Of a stretch of 64,000 nucleotides of DNA, positions 11,264 to 22,498 are shown in pieces (positions within the stretch are counted from its first letter, which is position 1; every line of letters begins with the position of its first letter). The notes beneath the pieces are model-generated. The model was not told where the DNA came from. It saw nothing but the letters and a program-made list of their open reading frames with translations, and searched no databases. The DNA is from Lepus europaeus (taxonomy: Eukaryota; Chordata; Mammalia; Lagomorpha; Leporidae): contig NC_084827.1 of assembly GCF_033115175.1 (NCBI RefSeq), forward strand, positions 24,670,001-24,734,000, in the 5' to 3' direction. Both the position numbers and the translations under genes were made by a program.

Positions 11264-11944
11264 GAGTTTCAGACTAGGTGTCAATTCCAGTTTTGACATT
11301 AGCATCTATTGAGAATTGTGAAGCATGAAACATCCTGCCAGGCTCTGGGAACATACAAAGAATAAAATAGTCCTTTCTCTAAGAGATGAAGCAATTTGTG
11401 TATAACTAAAGGAAACAGAATTGCTAAATAGCATACTGGCAGCATCACAAGCTATAGTGAGCTGAGAAGGGACAGCAACATTCTGCTGGATTTTGGGAGC
11501 TGTTGGTAAAGCAGAGAAGTTTTGCAAAGGATGAGGAACTTGATACACGGATTTCTTTTGCCAGATGAGGAAGGAGTAAAGGATATCTCAGGCAGAGTTC
11601 TGCAACAGTAAGGGCATGGTAAGAGAAGATGCATGAAATCCCCAGCATACTAGTTGTAGCTATACTCTATCTTCTCCACTCAAGAAATCATAATTAAATG
11701 AAAGCAACTGAGATGGAGGTTATTATTAGCAACAATGGTCTCCACTCAAATAAATAATCTACAAAGTAGTATTTAATTGATTTGAAAGACATGAGTTACA
11801 ACTTTCTTATTTGAAAACATTTCTATCAACGAGTCTCTAAGATTGCTCAACTTCTAGCAAATGAAAATTCAGATGAGAGAAGCATGTATTGTGTATCATT
11901 ACACATCTTTCTCACACCAACCCCCTCTTATCTTTTCTTCTTTT
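11264..11944. other. Intergenic; possible ancient repeat
   Basis: 11330-11620 resembles an old mammalian interspersed repeat (CCAGGCTCTGGGAACATACAA, later CAGGCAGAGTTCTGCAAC) that I cannot name with confidence. No gene is recognised. Confidence 0.3.
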
Positions 11945-12243
11945 AAAAAAAAATATTTATTTATTTACTTGAGAGGTAGAGATATAGACAGAGAGAGGGA
12001 GAGACAGAGAGGTCTTCCACCAGCTGGTTCACTCCCCAAATGGCCACAACAGCTGGAGATGGGCTGATCTGAAGTCAGGAGCTTCTTCTAGGTCTCCCAC
12101 ATGGATGAAGGGCCCCAAGCACTTGAGCCATCTTCTACTGCTTTCCCAGGGCATCAGCAGGGAGCCAAGTCGGAAGTGGAGTAACCAGGACTTGAATTGG
12201 CACCCATATGGATGCTTACCCTATTACACCACAGCGATGGTCC
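11945..12243 (-). mobile_element. C-repeat SINE
   Basis: Tail complement with GA tract at left, ending at head complement TACACCACAGCGATGGTCC. It lacks some body bases near 12175-12215. Confidence 0.85.
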
Positions 12244-13320
12244 CTCTCTCTTTTCTTATAATGTGTCTTGTAGATGCAAGATAAATGACAGCAAGAATAT
12301 CATTCAGGCAAGATAAGGAGTTTGTAATGCCTACTTTGAGAACTAACACTGGAAACAAGTGATAAGAGCTTTAGTGAGTCAATGAATTACCACAGTGAAT
12401 TACCACAATGAATTACCACAATCTCTATATCAGAGATTGAAGTCTGGTGCTTATGTTACATATAGATTGCCAAGGCCTGACACATCTGAAGGAATGAAAG
12501 ATGTTCCATCTAAGGTATAGGTGGTGTTAATTAGGTATAAGCTCCTGGCCTGTTAGATCTCTTGTTACAATCTCAATAGCAATAAAGCCAAAAAGTAATT
12601 CTAGTACAAGGCACTTGGCTTCATTGGAGGGAAATGAATCCCTAGTCAGGGATTCCAACCTGAGCCAACACACTGAAGGGAGGGAGTGTAAACTCCTTAA
12701 AGCATATTTTCATGGTAGCAAAATGACTCAGAGGTTTTACCAACAACTCAATGATTCATTCATAATTTTTGTAGGAAAAGAAGTTTGCCAACGAGAATAT
12801 ATTTTACTTAGACTATAGAATCCTGACAGCAGTTAGTCCCAGCTGGAGTTATTTCAGCTTTGTCTTGTTCTTTTCCATGGTCTCAAACATGAAGATTTTT
12901 AAAAACCCAATTAGAATAATATATTGATTATGGGGGAGTGGGATGGATGGTAGAGTAATGCCTTAATAGCTTGGCCAGCATGGCCTCCACATAACTACAG
13001 CTGTTCTCCATTTCAACCTCAACAACTTCCCAGGAAATGTACTTGGATTTGACATTGAAATGGTGCTTTTGGGATCCTATTATACAGAATGCCTGACACA
13101 TTACATCAAATAAGCAGCAGCTGAAAACAGGCCTATAAAACTGGGGCTAAGGTAACGAAAAATATCATGTGTTTTCTTTATTAGCAATCTATTTCTAAGA
13201 ACATGTGCAGCTTAGATCTGTCTTAATATTTATTTGATGTTTATGCTTTAAGTTTTTGCTTTTAATTTGTTATTCATAGATAAAGCAGAAAATGTTTTAT
13301 AGACACACACGTGCATTAAA
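12244..13320. other. Unassigned intergenic sequence
   Basis: No gene is recognised. It contains the 13-bp tandem repeat at 12383-12421. Confidence 0.5.
12383..12421 (+). repeat. Three-copy 13-bp tandem repeat
   Basis: Unit TGAATTACCACAA occurs three times head to tail, with one difference in the first copy. Confidence 0.9.
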
Positions 13321-13330
13321 TCAAGAGTCA

Positions 13331-13595
13331 CTGGGGGAGGTATTTTGGTGCAGTGCGTTAAGCTACTACTTGAGATGCCCATATCCCATATTGGAATGCT
13401 GGTTCAAGTCCTAAAGTACTCTACTTCTGACAGCTTCCTGCTAATGCACCTGGGAAAGCAGCAGATGATGGCTCAAGAACTTGGGTCCCTGCCAAACCTG
13501 TGTGAGACCCACATGGGATCCCTGAATCCTGTCTTTGCCCTGAACCAGCTCTAAATATTGCAGCCATTCAGGGAGTGAACCAGTGGATACAAAAT

Positions 13596-13641
<46 letters not shown>

Positions 13642-13681
13642 TCTGTCACTCTGCCTTTCAAATAAATATGTTTTAAAAAAC
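13331..13681 (+). mobile_element. C-repeat SINE with long CT tract
   Basis: Complete element with an uninterrupted CT dinucleotide run near 13596-13636. A 10-bp TSD (TCAAGAGTCA) lies at 13321-13330 and 13682-13691. Confidence 0.92.
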
Positions 13682-13691
13682 TCAAGAGTCA

Positions 13692-14544
13692 TTAACTTCA
13701 CTATTACAGAATCAGTAATTGTTAAGGGCATAGATTTAGTGCATAGGGTTGTAACAATTGTTTAGAGAATTTAGATGTCTTTCCCAAATAATTCCAATCC
13801 AAGGCCCTGTTCCAAAGAATTTGGGATACTGGCAAGATGTTATGGCACATCTATAAAATAAAATGAGACCAGATGTAAATGATGCTCTTTCTGAATCTGA
13901 GAAGGCTTCCTTTCTGACATACCAATCAAGGATGCCATAAATTAAAGGATCACATGAGGCACAGAAGGTTAAATTGTAATTTTTATAGCTCTATGGTGGG
14001 AAAAAATATGTTGCACTATAACAGCTTGAGGATATTTTGCCTCTTTTTCAAAAAGACTAAAATTTAGGAATTATTAACAAAGCTAAATTCATTATATCTC
14101 TGGGTTCCAAGCCAAAAGATAATTTATAGCTGATCATTTTCAAAGGTAATTCTGATATGATCTGACTTCTGAATCATATTTGAATAATCTGATTTTTAGG
14201 TAAGTATAATGAGCATCAGCTTCACTAATAATTTCTAGATTTTCTGATATGAATCCATATCAGAATCAGAAGTATTACTTGCTTTTTGTACTAAAGCATG
14301 TTCCTAAATTATTTCCCCTGTTTCTAGTATAAAAGTATAATAATAATATTTAATAAACATCTAAATGTTCATCTGAAACTAACAGGAAAACCATAGTTAA
14401 TCATCTCTATTACAATTTCATCTGACTCTTTATGGATCAATGATGGCTATGAAACATTCACAATTCACCTCACAGATCCAGTGCCAAATGTCTGAATATA
14501 ATAACCCTGAGGATTATGATCTTCATGACCTTGTTTTGTTCCTG
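13692..14544. other. Unassigned AT-rich intergenic sequence
   Basis: No gene or repeat is recognised. Confidence 0.5.
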
Positions 14545-14605
14545 GTTTATTGTTTTGAGAGGCACAGAGACAGAGAGTGAGAGACAGAGACAGAACTCCC
14601 ATCTG

Positions 14606-14892
14606 GGACTAATGTAATCCCATACAACTCCTGCTTTATAGAAAAACAAAAAGGGAGAATGTTAGTAAAGTGGTGCAGTCTTATCTATGGTGTGATCTAC
14701 ACCCTGACACCATCCTAGGCTTTAGCCCCCGTCGCCATTACTGGAAGCCAGGTGGTCACATGGCCCAGTCATCGGTGTCAAGCTCCTCCACCATCCTAAT
14801 GTTAGTCGCTGCTCCTACTTCTCTGCCTGCCTCCTGGCAAAGTTTTAAAAGGACCTGTTCCTGAACACATGGTTCTCTTCCTCTCCATCTCT

Positions 14893-14952
<60 letters not shown>

Positions 14953-15054
14953 ATGCTCTCCTTCTGCTTCTTTTGCTTCTTCCCCCCTTCCCTCCAGTCT
15001 GTCGGGTTTCCCCTAATAAAGTCTTTCCTATAAAAAAAAAAAACAACAACAAAA
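14606..15054 (+). mobile_element. Retroposed LTR-element transcript (LTR with poly(A) tail)
   Basis: The insert has retroviral-type landmarks in order: a polypurine stretch (AAAAACAAAAAGGGAGAA) near 14643, a U3-like segment starting TGTTAGTAAAG, a TATA-like TTTTAAAAGG near 14843, a CT-repeat, AATAAA near 15016 and, 15 bases later, an A-rich tail. A perfect 12-bp TSD (AACTCCCATCTG) lies at 14594-14605 and 15055-15066. A provirus would end at LTR borders with a 4-6-bp TSD. Poly(A) after the polyadenylation signal and a 12-bp TSD instead indicate L1-mediated copying of a 5'-truncated LTR transcript. No viral gene is present. The family is not identified. Confidence 0.65.
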
Positions 15055-15172
15055 AACTCCCATCTGCTCACTCCCCTACATGAATAAAATAACTGGTTTG
15101 GACTAAGGTCAGATCTTGGAGCCAAGAACTCAGCCTAGGTCTTCCAAGTGGGTAGCAAGACCCCAGTTTCTT

Positions 15173-15504
15173 TCCTTTTTTTTTTTTTTTGTTTTTCATT
15201 TGACAGGTAGAGTTATAGACAGTTGAGAGAGAGACAGAGAGAAAGGTCTTCCTTCTGTTGGTTCACTCCCCAAATGGCCGCCACGGCCAGCTCTGCACTG
15301 ATCTGAAGCCAAGAGCCAGGTGCTTTTTCCTGGTCTCCCATGCAGGTCGAGGGACCCAAGCACTTGGGCCATCCTCCACTGCCCTCCCAGGCCACAGCCA
15401 AGAGCTAGACTGGAAGAGGAGCAACCAGGACTAGAACCTGGCGCCCATATGGGATGCCGGCACTGCAGGTGGAGGATTAGCCAAGTGAACCACGGCGCCG
15501 GCCC
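15173..15504 (-). mobile_element. Young C-repeat SINE, nested
   Basis: Close to consensus and of the subtype with TTGACAGGTAGAGTTATAG at its tail end. Near-perfect 17-bp TSD (CAAGACC[C/T]CAGTTTCTT) at 15156-15172 and 15505-15521. It sits inside the old SINE at 14545-15645. Confidence 0.93.
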
Positions 15505-15645
15505 CAAGACCTCAGTTTCTTGAACTATCACTGCTACTTCTCAGGACCTGCCTTAGTGGGAAGCTGGAAGCAAGAACCAGAACCAGAAATCAAACTAAGG
15601 TACTCTGATGGATGCAGGCATTTTAACCACTAGGCTAAACAGTCA

Positions 15646-16096
15646 TGTCTAGATTTCTATGGGTGATTAGAATGACTCTAAAAATATACCCTCCTGGACA
15701 GACTAATTCTTATCTTGCCATATGAATAGAATGACCATATATTCCAGTTTTCCAGGATATTTCCAGTTTATGCCAATTACTGCAGTGTAATTTTAAAGTG
15801 CCCCTATTTCAATCAAAATGTCCCAATTTAAGTGATAAATTATATAGTCATTCTCTTAGGTTAATTCAGAGACAGCAGTACAATTTGAAATGGTTTTCTC
15901 CCTCCAGTATAAACTCAAAACTACTGGGGTTTTTAAGAAAAGAGAAGAGAGATCATGAAAGAGAGAAGGGCTTAGAGGCAAGTCCAGATATTTGGCCTCC
16001 TACTCACAAAAGAAAATGAACCTTAGGTTGGAAAGACTGCAATTATACTCATTCTGCCTCATGTCAACTTCTTATCTGGCAATTCAGAAATATTTA
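15646..16096. other. Unassigned intergenic sequence
   Basis: No gene is recognised. A 73-codon frame at 15798-16019 has no motif. Confidence 0.5.
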
Positions 16097-16432
16097 ACTG
16101 AGGTGCTGGCATTGTGGAACAGCAGGTTAAGCCATTGCTTGCTACTCCAGCAGCCCGTATCCGTGTCAGTTGAAGTCACTGCTGCTCCACTTCCAAACCA
16201 GCTCCCTGATAATGCACCTGGGAAAGCAACATAAGATAGCCTAAGGATGTGTACCCCTGCCATTCACGTGGGAGACCCAGGTGGCGGTCCTGGCTCCCTG
16301 CTTCAGCCTGGCCCAGCACTGGCCATTGTAGCCATTTGGAGTGAACCAGTGGATAGATTTCTTCCTTTCTCGGTCTCTTCCTCTCTCTGTGTCACTGTGC
16401 ATTTCAAATAAATAAAATAAATCTTTTATAAG
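16097..16432 (+). mobile_element. C-repeat SINE
   Basis: Full-length: head GTGCTGGCATTGTGGAAC, body, CT-rich region, and AAATAAATAAAATAAATC tail. First of a run of five SINE pieces to 17572. Confidence 0.88.
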
Positions 16433-16457
16433 TTAAGTTTAAAAAAATAAATAACAG

Positions 16458-16716
16458 TACTGGGAGCAAACATTTAAAGCCAGTGACTAAGACACTTGCA
16501 ATGCAGAGGCTGCCAGAGTTCAACTCCTGACTTCATCTCTGGACTCCAGTTTCCCACCATTGCAGACACACTGGGACTTAATAGATGGGTCATTGATGCC
16601 CACATGGGAGACCTGGACTGAGATCCTAGCTCTCTTCTCCAGCTGCAGCCTCAACCCATCCCTGGCTATTGCAGAAATTTGGGAACTGAATCAACAGATA
16701 GGAGCTTGCTCACTCA
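16458..16716 (+). mobile_element. Old C-repeat SINE without tail
   Basis: Head and body are recognisable (CACATGGGAGACCTGG; GGGAACTGAATCAACAGATAG). It stops where the inverted fragment at 16720 begins, so its CT region and tail are lost. Confidence 0.7.
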
Positions 16717-16719
16717 GGT

Positions 16720-16916
16720 ACCAGCAGCTAGGAACTTCTTTTGGGTCTCCCATGCAGGTACAGGGACCCAAGTACTTGGGCCATCTTGTACTTCTTTCCC
16801 AGGCCACAAAGGAGAGCTGGATAAGAAGTGGAGCAGCCGGGTCTCGAACTGGCGCCCATATGGGATGCTAGCACTGCAGGCAATGGTTTTACCCGCTACG
16901 CCACAGCACTGGCCCC
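16720..16916 (-). mobile_element. C-repeat SINE fragment (head and body)
   Basis: Antisense body from CTTTTGGGTCTCCCATG to head complement CGCCACAGCACTGGCCCC. Its tail half is missing, and it abuts the plus-strand fragment 16458-16716. The junction looks like a rearrangement, not a simple insertion. Confidence 0.75.
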
Positions 16917-16937
16917 GAGTTTTGTTTTGTTTTGTTT

Positions 16938-17572
16938 TGTTTTAAGATTTATTTATTTATTTGAAAGGCAGAGTTACAGAGGGAGAGAGACAGAAAGAGA
17001 CAGACAGAAGTCTTCCATCCACTGGTTCATTCCCCACATGGCCACAATGGCCAGGAGCCAGGGTCTTCCACGTGGTGGCAGGGGCCCAAGGACTTGGGCT
17101 ATCTTCTACTGTTTTCCCAGGCATATTAGCCTGGGATCAGAAGTGGAGCAGTTGGGACTGGAACTGGTGCCCATATGAGATACTGCTGCCACAAGCAGCA
17201 GCATTGTAAGTTACACCATGGTGCCGGTGCCGCGGCTCAATAGGCTAATCCTCCGCCTGCGGCAACGGCACCCCGGGTTCTAGTCTCGGTCAGGGTGCTG
17301 GATTCTGTCCTGGTTGCTCCTCTTTTAGTCCAGCTCTCTACTGTGGCCCAGGAGTGCAATGGGCCCTGCACCTGCATGGGAGACCAGGAGAGGCACCTGG
17401 CTCCTGGCTTCGGATCAGCGTGGTGTGCCGGCCATAGCATGCTGGCCACAGCAGCCATTAGGGGATGAACCAATGGAAAAGGAAGACTTTTCTCTCTGTC
17501 TTTCTCTCTCTCACTGTCCACTCTGCCTGTCAAAAAAAATAATAATAAGTTACACCATGGTGCCAACCCATT
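16938..17572 (-). mobile_element. C-repeat SINE interrupted near its head
   Basis: Antisense copy from AGATTTATTTATTTATTTGA to the head complement. A plus-strand SINE (17226-17546) splits its last bases. The remaining head bases resume after the TSD at about 17565. Confidence 0.85.
17226..17546 (+). mobile_element. Young C-repeat SINE nested in another SINE
   Basis: Subtype with CTCTGCCTGTCAAAAAAAATAAT tail. A perfect 18-bp TSD (AAGTTACACCATGGTGCC) at 17208-17225 and 17547-17564 fixes its borders. Confidence 0.93.
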
Positions 17573-17884
17573 CATAGAGTTTCCTAAGAGATCCTTACAA
17601 CACAGTCAAATGTACTAAAGAGAAAAATCATTTCAGCTCAGGAGCTTCTTTTTTAAAATATAATTCATTCAACCATTAATTCTTTTTCCTTTCATTGAAA
17701 TTTCAGACTAGCCCAACTTCTTTGTTTCTGTAGTCTGTTCTAAGTATCAGCTAGTTAACTTTTCTCCTGGTCTCTTCCTGTTCTTCAAGCTCTCTCCATC
17801 TCTAATTTAGATTTTAACTCTCTGAGACAGAAAACTATACCTACAGCTTAATGTTCACCACCAACAACAACAATGAAGAAAAAA
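17573..17884. other. Unassigned intergenic sequence
   Basis: No gene or repeat is recognised. Confidence 0.5.
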
Positions 17885-18048
17885 CCTGGATGAAGCTTCT
17901 GGTTCCTGACTTCAGCCATGTCCAGTTCCAGATGTTGCAGCCATCTGGGGAGTGAACCAGCAGATGAAGATCTTTCTATATATCTCTTCCTGTCTCTTTC
18001 TCTGTAACTGACAAATAAATAAATAAATCTTACAAAAAAAAAAAAAGA
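17885..18048 (+). mobile_element. 5'-truncated old C-repeat SINE
   Basis: Only the 3' half remains: CATCTGGGGAGTGAACCAG, CT-rich region, and AAATAAATAAATAAATC tail with poly(A). Confidence 0.8.
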
Positions 18049-18054
18049 TAACCT

Positions 18055-18325
18055 GTCAGGCTAGTTTTGTGAGGCTGGACTCTGGAATGTTCCTTATCTA
18101 GTGCCTGGAATGTTAATATCTCATGAGACAGTCCAGGTGTACTTAGGTAGTCATGGGTCACCTTTGTCTAGCTTAACATATAAACTTCTTACCACTGACT
18201 TTAGGTGCAGGAATTCATGTCTTGCTGCTGCCCAAGACCAGGCTTCTTTACGTTTCCCCAATAAATTACAATTTGTGTAATCCTGGATTTGTCTAATTCT
18301 CTTCACACTTCCCACCATCAGTGAC
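18055..18325 (+). mobile_element. Possible solo LTR
   Basis: It has LTR-like spacing: TATA-like CATATAAAC near 18176, then CCAATAAATTAC near 18258 with T-rich sequence after. No internal retroviral genes adjoin and borders are not resolved. It could instead be another repeat type. Confidence 0.35.
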
Positions 18326-18745
18326 TGATTCTCAAATACCCAGTTCTCCCAAAACACTTTCTTAGAACAGTTCTCACTGTACATTAGGGGGATGAAACTA
18401 AAGAAGCAGGCATTATGCTCATTGGGTTGGTGCAGGACCTCAAACATTGCCACAGCCAGTTCACCTTGTCCCCAGCCTGGTGGTTCCCCTTTCTGTCAGG
18501 GAGCAGCAGTGGATTCACAGCTTCTGCAGCTCCCACAACATCCCCTTCTTCAGATTCTATGAATCCTGGGCCAGGTATGCGGCAACGAGGTGTGAAGGCA
18601 ACAGCTTCGTCTTTAGGCCAACCACACTGTCAGGGTCAGATACATGAGTATCGGTCAGAGTTTCATGTGTTGCATAATGGAGTCAGTTTGTCCCTAGGTT
18701 GTAATTTGCTCCCGTGAGCTCCAGTTTCACTCATCTTCCCTCACT
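18326..18745. other. Unassigned sequence with overlapping open frames
   Basis: Two plus-strand frames (18415-18717 and 18447-18647) and part of a minus frame are open here and base composition is GC-richer than the surroundings. I do not recognise the product. It may be a fragment of a processed pseudogene or an LTR-element interior. Confidence 0.3.
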
Positions 18746-18759
18746 GCAAGTCCAGATTT

Positions 18760-19070
18760 TTTAAATTTATTTTTTATTTAAGAGGTAGAATTACAGAGAG
18801 AGGTAGACGAAGAGGTCTTCCATCTGCTGGTTCTCTCCCCAAATGGGCCCAATGTCCACAGCTGAGCAGATCCAAAGCCAGAAGCCAGGAGCTTCTTCTG
18901 GACCTCCCACATGGGTGCAGGAGCCCAAGGACTTGGGCCATCTACTGCTTTTCCAGGCCATAACAGAGAGCTAGATTGGAAGAGGAACAGACAGGACATG
19001 AACCAGCACCCATATGGGATGCCATTACTAAAGGTGGAGGCTTAGCCCACTACACCACAGCGTCAGCCCC
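18760..19070 (-). mobile_element. C-repeat SINE
   Basis: Full-length antisense copy with a perfect 14-bp TSD (GCAAGTCCAGATTT) at 18746-18759 and 19071-19084. Confidence 0.93.
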
Positions 19071-19084
19071 GCAAGTCCAGATTT

Positions 19085-19442
19085 GTTCCCCAACCACTGT
19101 GTTACTGACCTACAGAGACTTAAAGCCCACTAGCATACACAGCTAGACCTTCCATCAATTACCAGTTCCTCTTTATCATGATTACTAACTTTTCTCTAAT
19201 CTCAGACCATCACATTTTAGACCTATATTCCCTCAAATTTTTCCATAATTGTATCAAGTCAAATCCTTATATTAAACCTTCTGTATGATTCTCTCCCCCT
19301 CACCAAGACATCAGATACAAGGTTAGGGTCAACATTGTGGGAAGTTTTTATAGGAAAATAAAAGGTCTTAAAAAAACAAAGACTCAGAGTCAGAGAACAC
19401 CTTTATATTCTTGGATGTGTTTAAAAGTCCTGATTTGGACTA
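19085..19442. other. Unassigned intergenic sequence
   Basis: No gene or repeat is recognised before the second HAL1-type copy. Confidence 0.5.
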
Positions 19443-22400
19443 GCGGCAAGATGGTGGAATAGGAAGGGAGCACATTGATAGTTCAGCAAGTCACACAGGT
19501 TAATAAAAGTGGAGATACTGCAGGGTCAAGGAAGAGTAGGGGAAGAAACAGCAGAGGAAACTCTTCCGGAACTAGTGATTCACAGTGGACCTGCGTGGAG
19601 AGCGTGGGAGCCCAAGTTCGGGACACCAGCGGCAGACTCAACATACCAGCGCTGGAACGTGAGGTGAGCCGAACCTCAATAGCCCAAGACACCAGCGGGC
19701 AAGCAGAAAGAGGAGACTAGAGGGAACGAGGCTTGAAACTCCGTGGGGAAAAGTTCACCATGCTAACTAGAAGAGAGAGAGGAAAAAAAAAAAAAAAGTG
19801 ACCGATACGGACACGAGTTTCTCTCTCTCCGCTCACCCCTCAAAGGCAAGCAAGACAAAGAGCAGGTGCCATTTTGGACATACGTCATAAGCAGGGCGAC
19901 CTCAGGTCTGCACCGGCCCTGAGCCTAGCAGAAAAACCTGACTCTGCAGGGAGGGGTGAAATAACAGGAGATTAGCATCTAACTTGGCAACCCAGTGGGA
20001 GACTGCAGGAGAATTGGAGCCCACACTGAGGGCAGCACAGATTCCCTGTGTGGTCCTTGGGAAAGAGCTTCCAATCTCTGGCTCCTGTGGGTATATCATT
20101 CGCCTGCTAACTACCTCCAATTATGTTCAGCTGTGCGGAATTACTTCCCTTTTGAATCAAAAAAAAAAAAAAAAAGAAAAAAAGAAAGAGAGATTTACCA
20201 CGCCTAACCTGGGAGTGTCATCTTTGACACACCCTCAACCCTGAGGAACCAAACACAGCTCTCAGTCCACACTCATCTCAAGCCTCTAAGGCTCCACCAA
20301 AAGCAGACAGTCCACTTAATATAGAGCCATAGTGTAATAAGAAAAAACACCACAGTGAAGAAACCAAATATCTCCAACATGCCAAACAACAAACGCAAAA
20401 ACCAAGCTAACAAGAACAAGGAAGACACTATGATGCCTCCAAATGAAAAAGACACCCCAATTCAAGATTATGAAGATGATGAGATAGAAGAAATGCAAGA
20501 AGCGGATCTCAAAAAATTGATAAGAACATTAAGAAGTTCTCAAAAACAAATTCTTGAACTACAGAAATCCTTAATGGACAAGATAGAAAATCTCTCTCGT
20601 GAAAATGAAATATTAAGGAGGAATCAAAATGAAATGAAACAACTAGTGGAACAAGAAATTCTGATAGTGACGAGAAATCATAATGAAATGAAGAATTCAA
20701 TAGATCAAATGACAAACACATTAGAGAGCCTTAAAAAGAGAATGGGTGAAGCAGAAGAGAGAATATCAGACTTAGAAGACAGAGAACAGGAAAGGAAACA
20801 GGCAAACCAAAGAAAAGAAGAAGAAATTAGAAATCTAAAAAATATTGTCGGGAATCTACAGGATACTATTAAAAAACCCAACATTCGGGTTCTAGGAGTT
20901 CCTGAAGGCATGGAGAGGGAGAAAGGATTAGAAGGCATTTTCAGTGAGATACTAGCAGAAAATTTCCCAGGTTTGGAGAAGGACAGAGGCATCTTAGTAC
21001 AGGAAGCTTATAGAACCCCTAATAAACATGACCAAAAGAGATCCTCACCACGACATGTTGTAGTCAAACTCACCACAGTGAAACATAAAGAAAAGATCCT
21101 AAAATGTGCAAGAGAGAAACGTCAGATTACTCTTAGAGGATCTCCAATTAGACTCACAGCAGACTTCTCATCAGAAACCCTACAAGCTAGAAGGGAATGG
21201 CGAGACATAGCCAAGGTACTAAGAGAGAAAAACTGCCAGCCCAGAATACTATATCCTGCAAAGCTCTCATTTGTAAATGAAGGTGAAATTAAGACTTTTC
21301 ATAGCAAACAGAAACTGAAAGAATTTGTTGCCACTCATCCTGCCCTGCAAAAGATGCTTAAAGATGTGTTACACACAGAAACACAGAAACATGGTCACAA
21401 ATATGAAAGAAGGTAAAGGAAGGAAACCTCACAGCAAAAGATCATAGGAAGCTCAATTTCTCTTTGACATAGAATTAAACTCTGATGCTCTGTTAAAGCA
21501 ATGTGTTAAAGTAATCTAAAAACAAAAAGCAATTAAAATCAATTGGCAATCTACAAAAAGAGTTAAAGATTTTAAAAGCTATTATTAGAATTGCTATATT
21601 GGTCTATTATGCTATGTTATATGTGTGTACATATTGTATGTCCACATAGGAAATTTTATTAAGAGTTTTATTTTAAATGGCTTATAGATAAGATTGTCCA
21701 TAAATTTAAGCTGCTAAAATCAATCAAAGATACATTTTAATTTGTGTGACCTGAATCTGTGTATCATATGTTTTAAACTTGTTGGTAGAAAGAAACTAAA
21801 AACATTTTATATGGTTGTGCTTAAGTTTACTGGTTAAACAAACTACACTATGTTAGATATTTAAGAGGTGTTTTCAAATACATGATTCTTAAAATTTATA
21901 GAAGGCATTGGACCTTTTGGTAAATGTTTTCTTAAGTTGTTATCTAATGGTTAAAACGGTTTGCTAAGTATTCATGTAATATTGCTATTGTCAGCAAGCG
22001 ATCTAGGACTTGCTCCCTCATTTCTCTATTCTAAGCCCAACTTGTTCTTTCATTTCTCTATTCTCTTCAAGGTAGGAAACTAATTCTATTATGAAGGAAT
22101 CTGTAGGATGCACAATTTAATCTTTAGACCTTATAAAAGAGATGGCTAACATTTTTCTGTAATAGCATAGCCAAAATAAGAGCTTAAATAATAATCTCAT
22201 AGCTAGATTTACTTCGCCATCAGCGAAGTATACAGTAAGTAGAAAAAACCTCCCTTTCAGACCAAAGGGAAAGGAAGTTTTAAAGTGAGAATATAATTTT
22301 CCTCATGGGCATTGTCTACCTTAGAAAAACTACTACAGAACATGCCTGTGACTATAGACTTGTAGTTCAGGCCACCGAAGGTTAGAGATGGGACACAGGC

Positions 22401-22498
22401 ACTCCCTTGTCTTGCATCCTCTGGTCTGCTTTAACACAAACCAGGAGGAAAAGAAAGCTAGGCATCAGAAGCAATGGGTGGCAGGCCTATTAATGGCT
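19443..22498 (+). mobile_element. Second HAL1-type element, 3' end missing
   Basis: It starts at the same 5' position (CAAGATGGTGGAATAGG) as the copy at 2979 and has the whole 5' UTR, an open ORF1 (20379-21416) and part of the 3' region, again without ORF2. Similarity stops abruptly after GCAGGCCTATTAATGGCTG at 22498. About 0.9 kb of 3' end, poly(A) and any downstream TSD are absent, although a reverse-transcribed element should keep its 3' end. A later deletion is the simplest cause. The segment after ORF1 (about 21520-21595) differs from the first copy. Confidence 0.85.
20379..21416 (+). CDS. L1/HAL1 ORF1 protein, second copy
   Basis: 345 residues from the ATG at 20379, uninterrupted, with the coiled coil, RRM-like core and C-terminal domain of the product at 3897-4934. 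I count about 17 amino-acid differences, spread along the chain (for example Lys256 to Pro, Gly244 to Ala, Gln279 to Lys). The conserved REKRQITLRG and CQPRILYPAKLSF blocks are unchanged. The host element lacks its 3' end, so this copy could not now transpose even if its protein were made. Confidence 0.88.
   Translation: MPNNKRKNQANKNKEDTMMPPNEKDTPIQDYEDDEIEEMQEADLKKLIRTLRSSQKQILELQKSLMDKIENLSRENEILRRNQNEMKQLVEQEILIVTRNHNEMKNSIDQMTNTLESLKKRMGEAEERISDLEDREQERKQANQRKEEEIRNLKNIVGNLQDTIKKPNIRVLGVPEGMEREKGLEGIFSEILAENFPGLEKDRGILVQEAYRTPNKHDQKRSSPRHVVVKLTTVKHKEKILKCAREKRQITLRGSPIRLTADFSSETLQARREWRDIAKVLREKNCQPRILYPAKLSFVNEGEIKTFHSKQKLKEFVATHPALQKMLKDVLHTETQKHGHKYERR

Larger units (their letters stand above)
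14545..15645 (-). mobile_element. Old C-repeat SINE split by two later insertions
   Basis: The old SINE reads across three pieces: 14545-14605 (tail and GA region), 15067-15172 (body) and 15522-15645 (head). The first gap is the LTR-derived insert at 14606-15054, the second the younger SINE at 15173-15504. Removing both with one TSD copy each restores a continuous antisense element. Confidence 0.8.

Noticed and set aside
14893-14950. CT repeats here and at 13596, 39729, 52803 and 58808 as independent microsatellites
   Set aside because: They are the CT regions of C-SINEs or of the LTR insert, so they are described with their elements.
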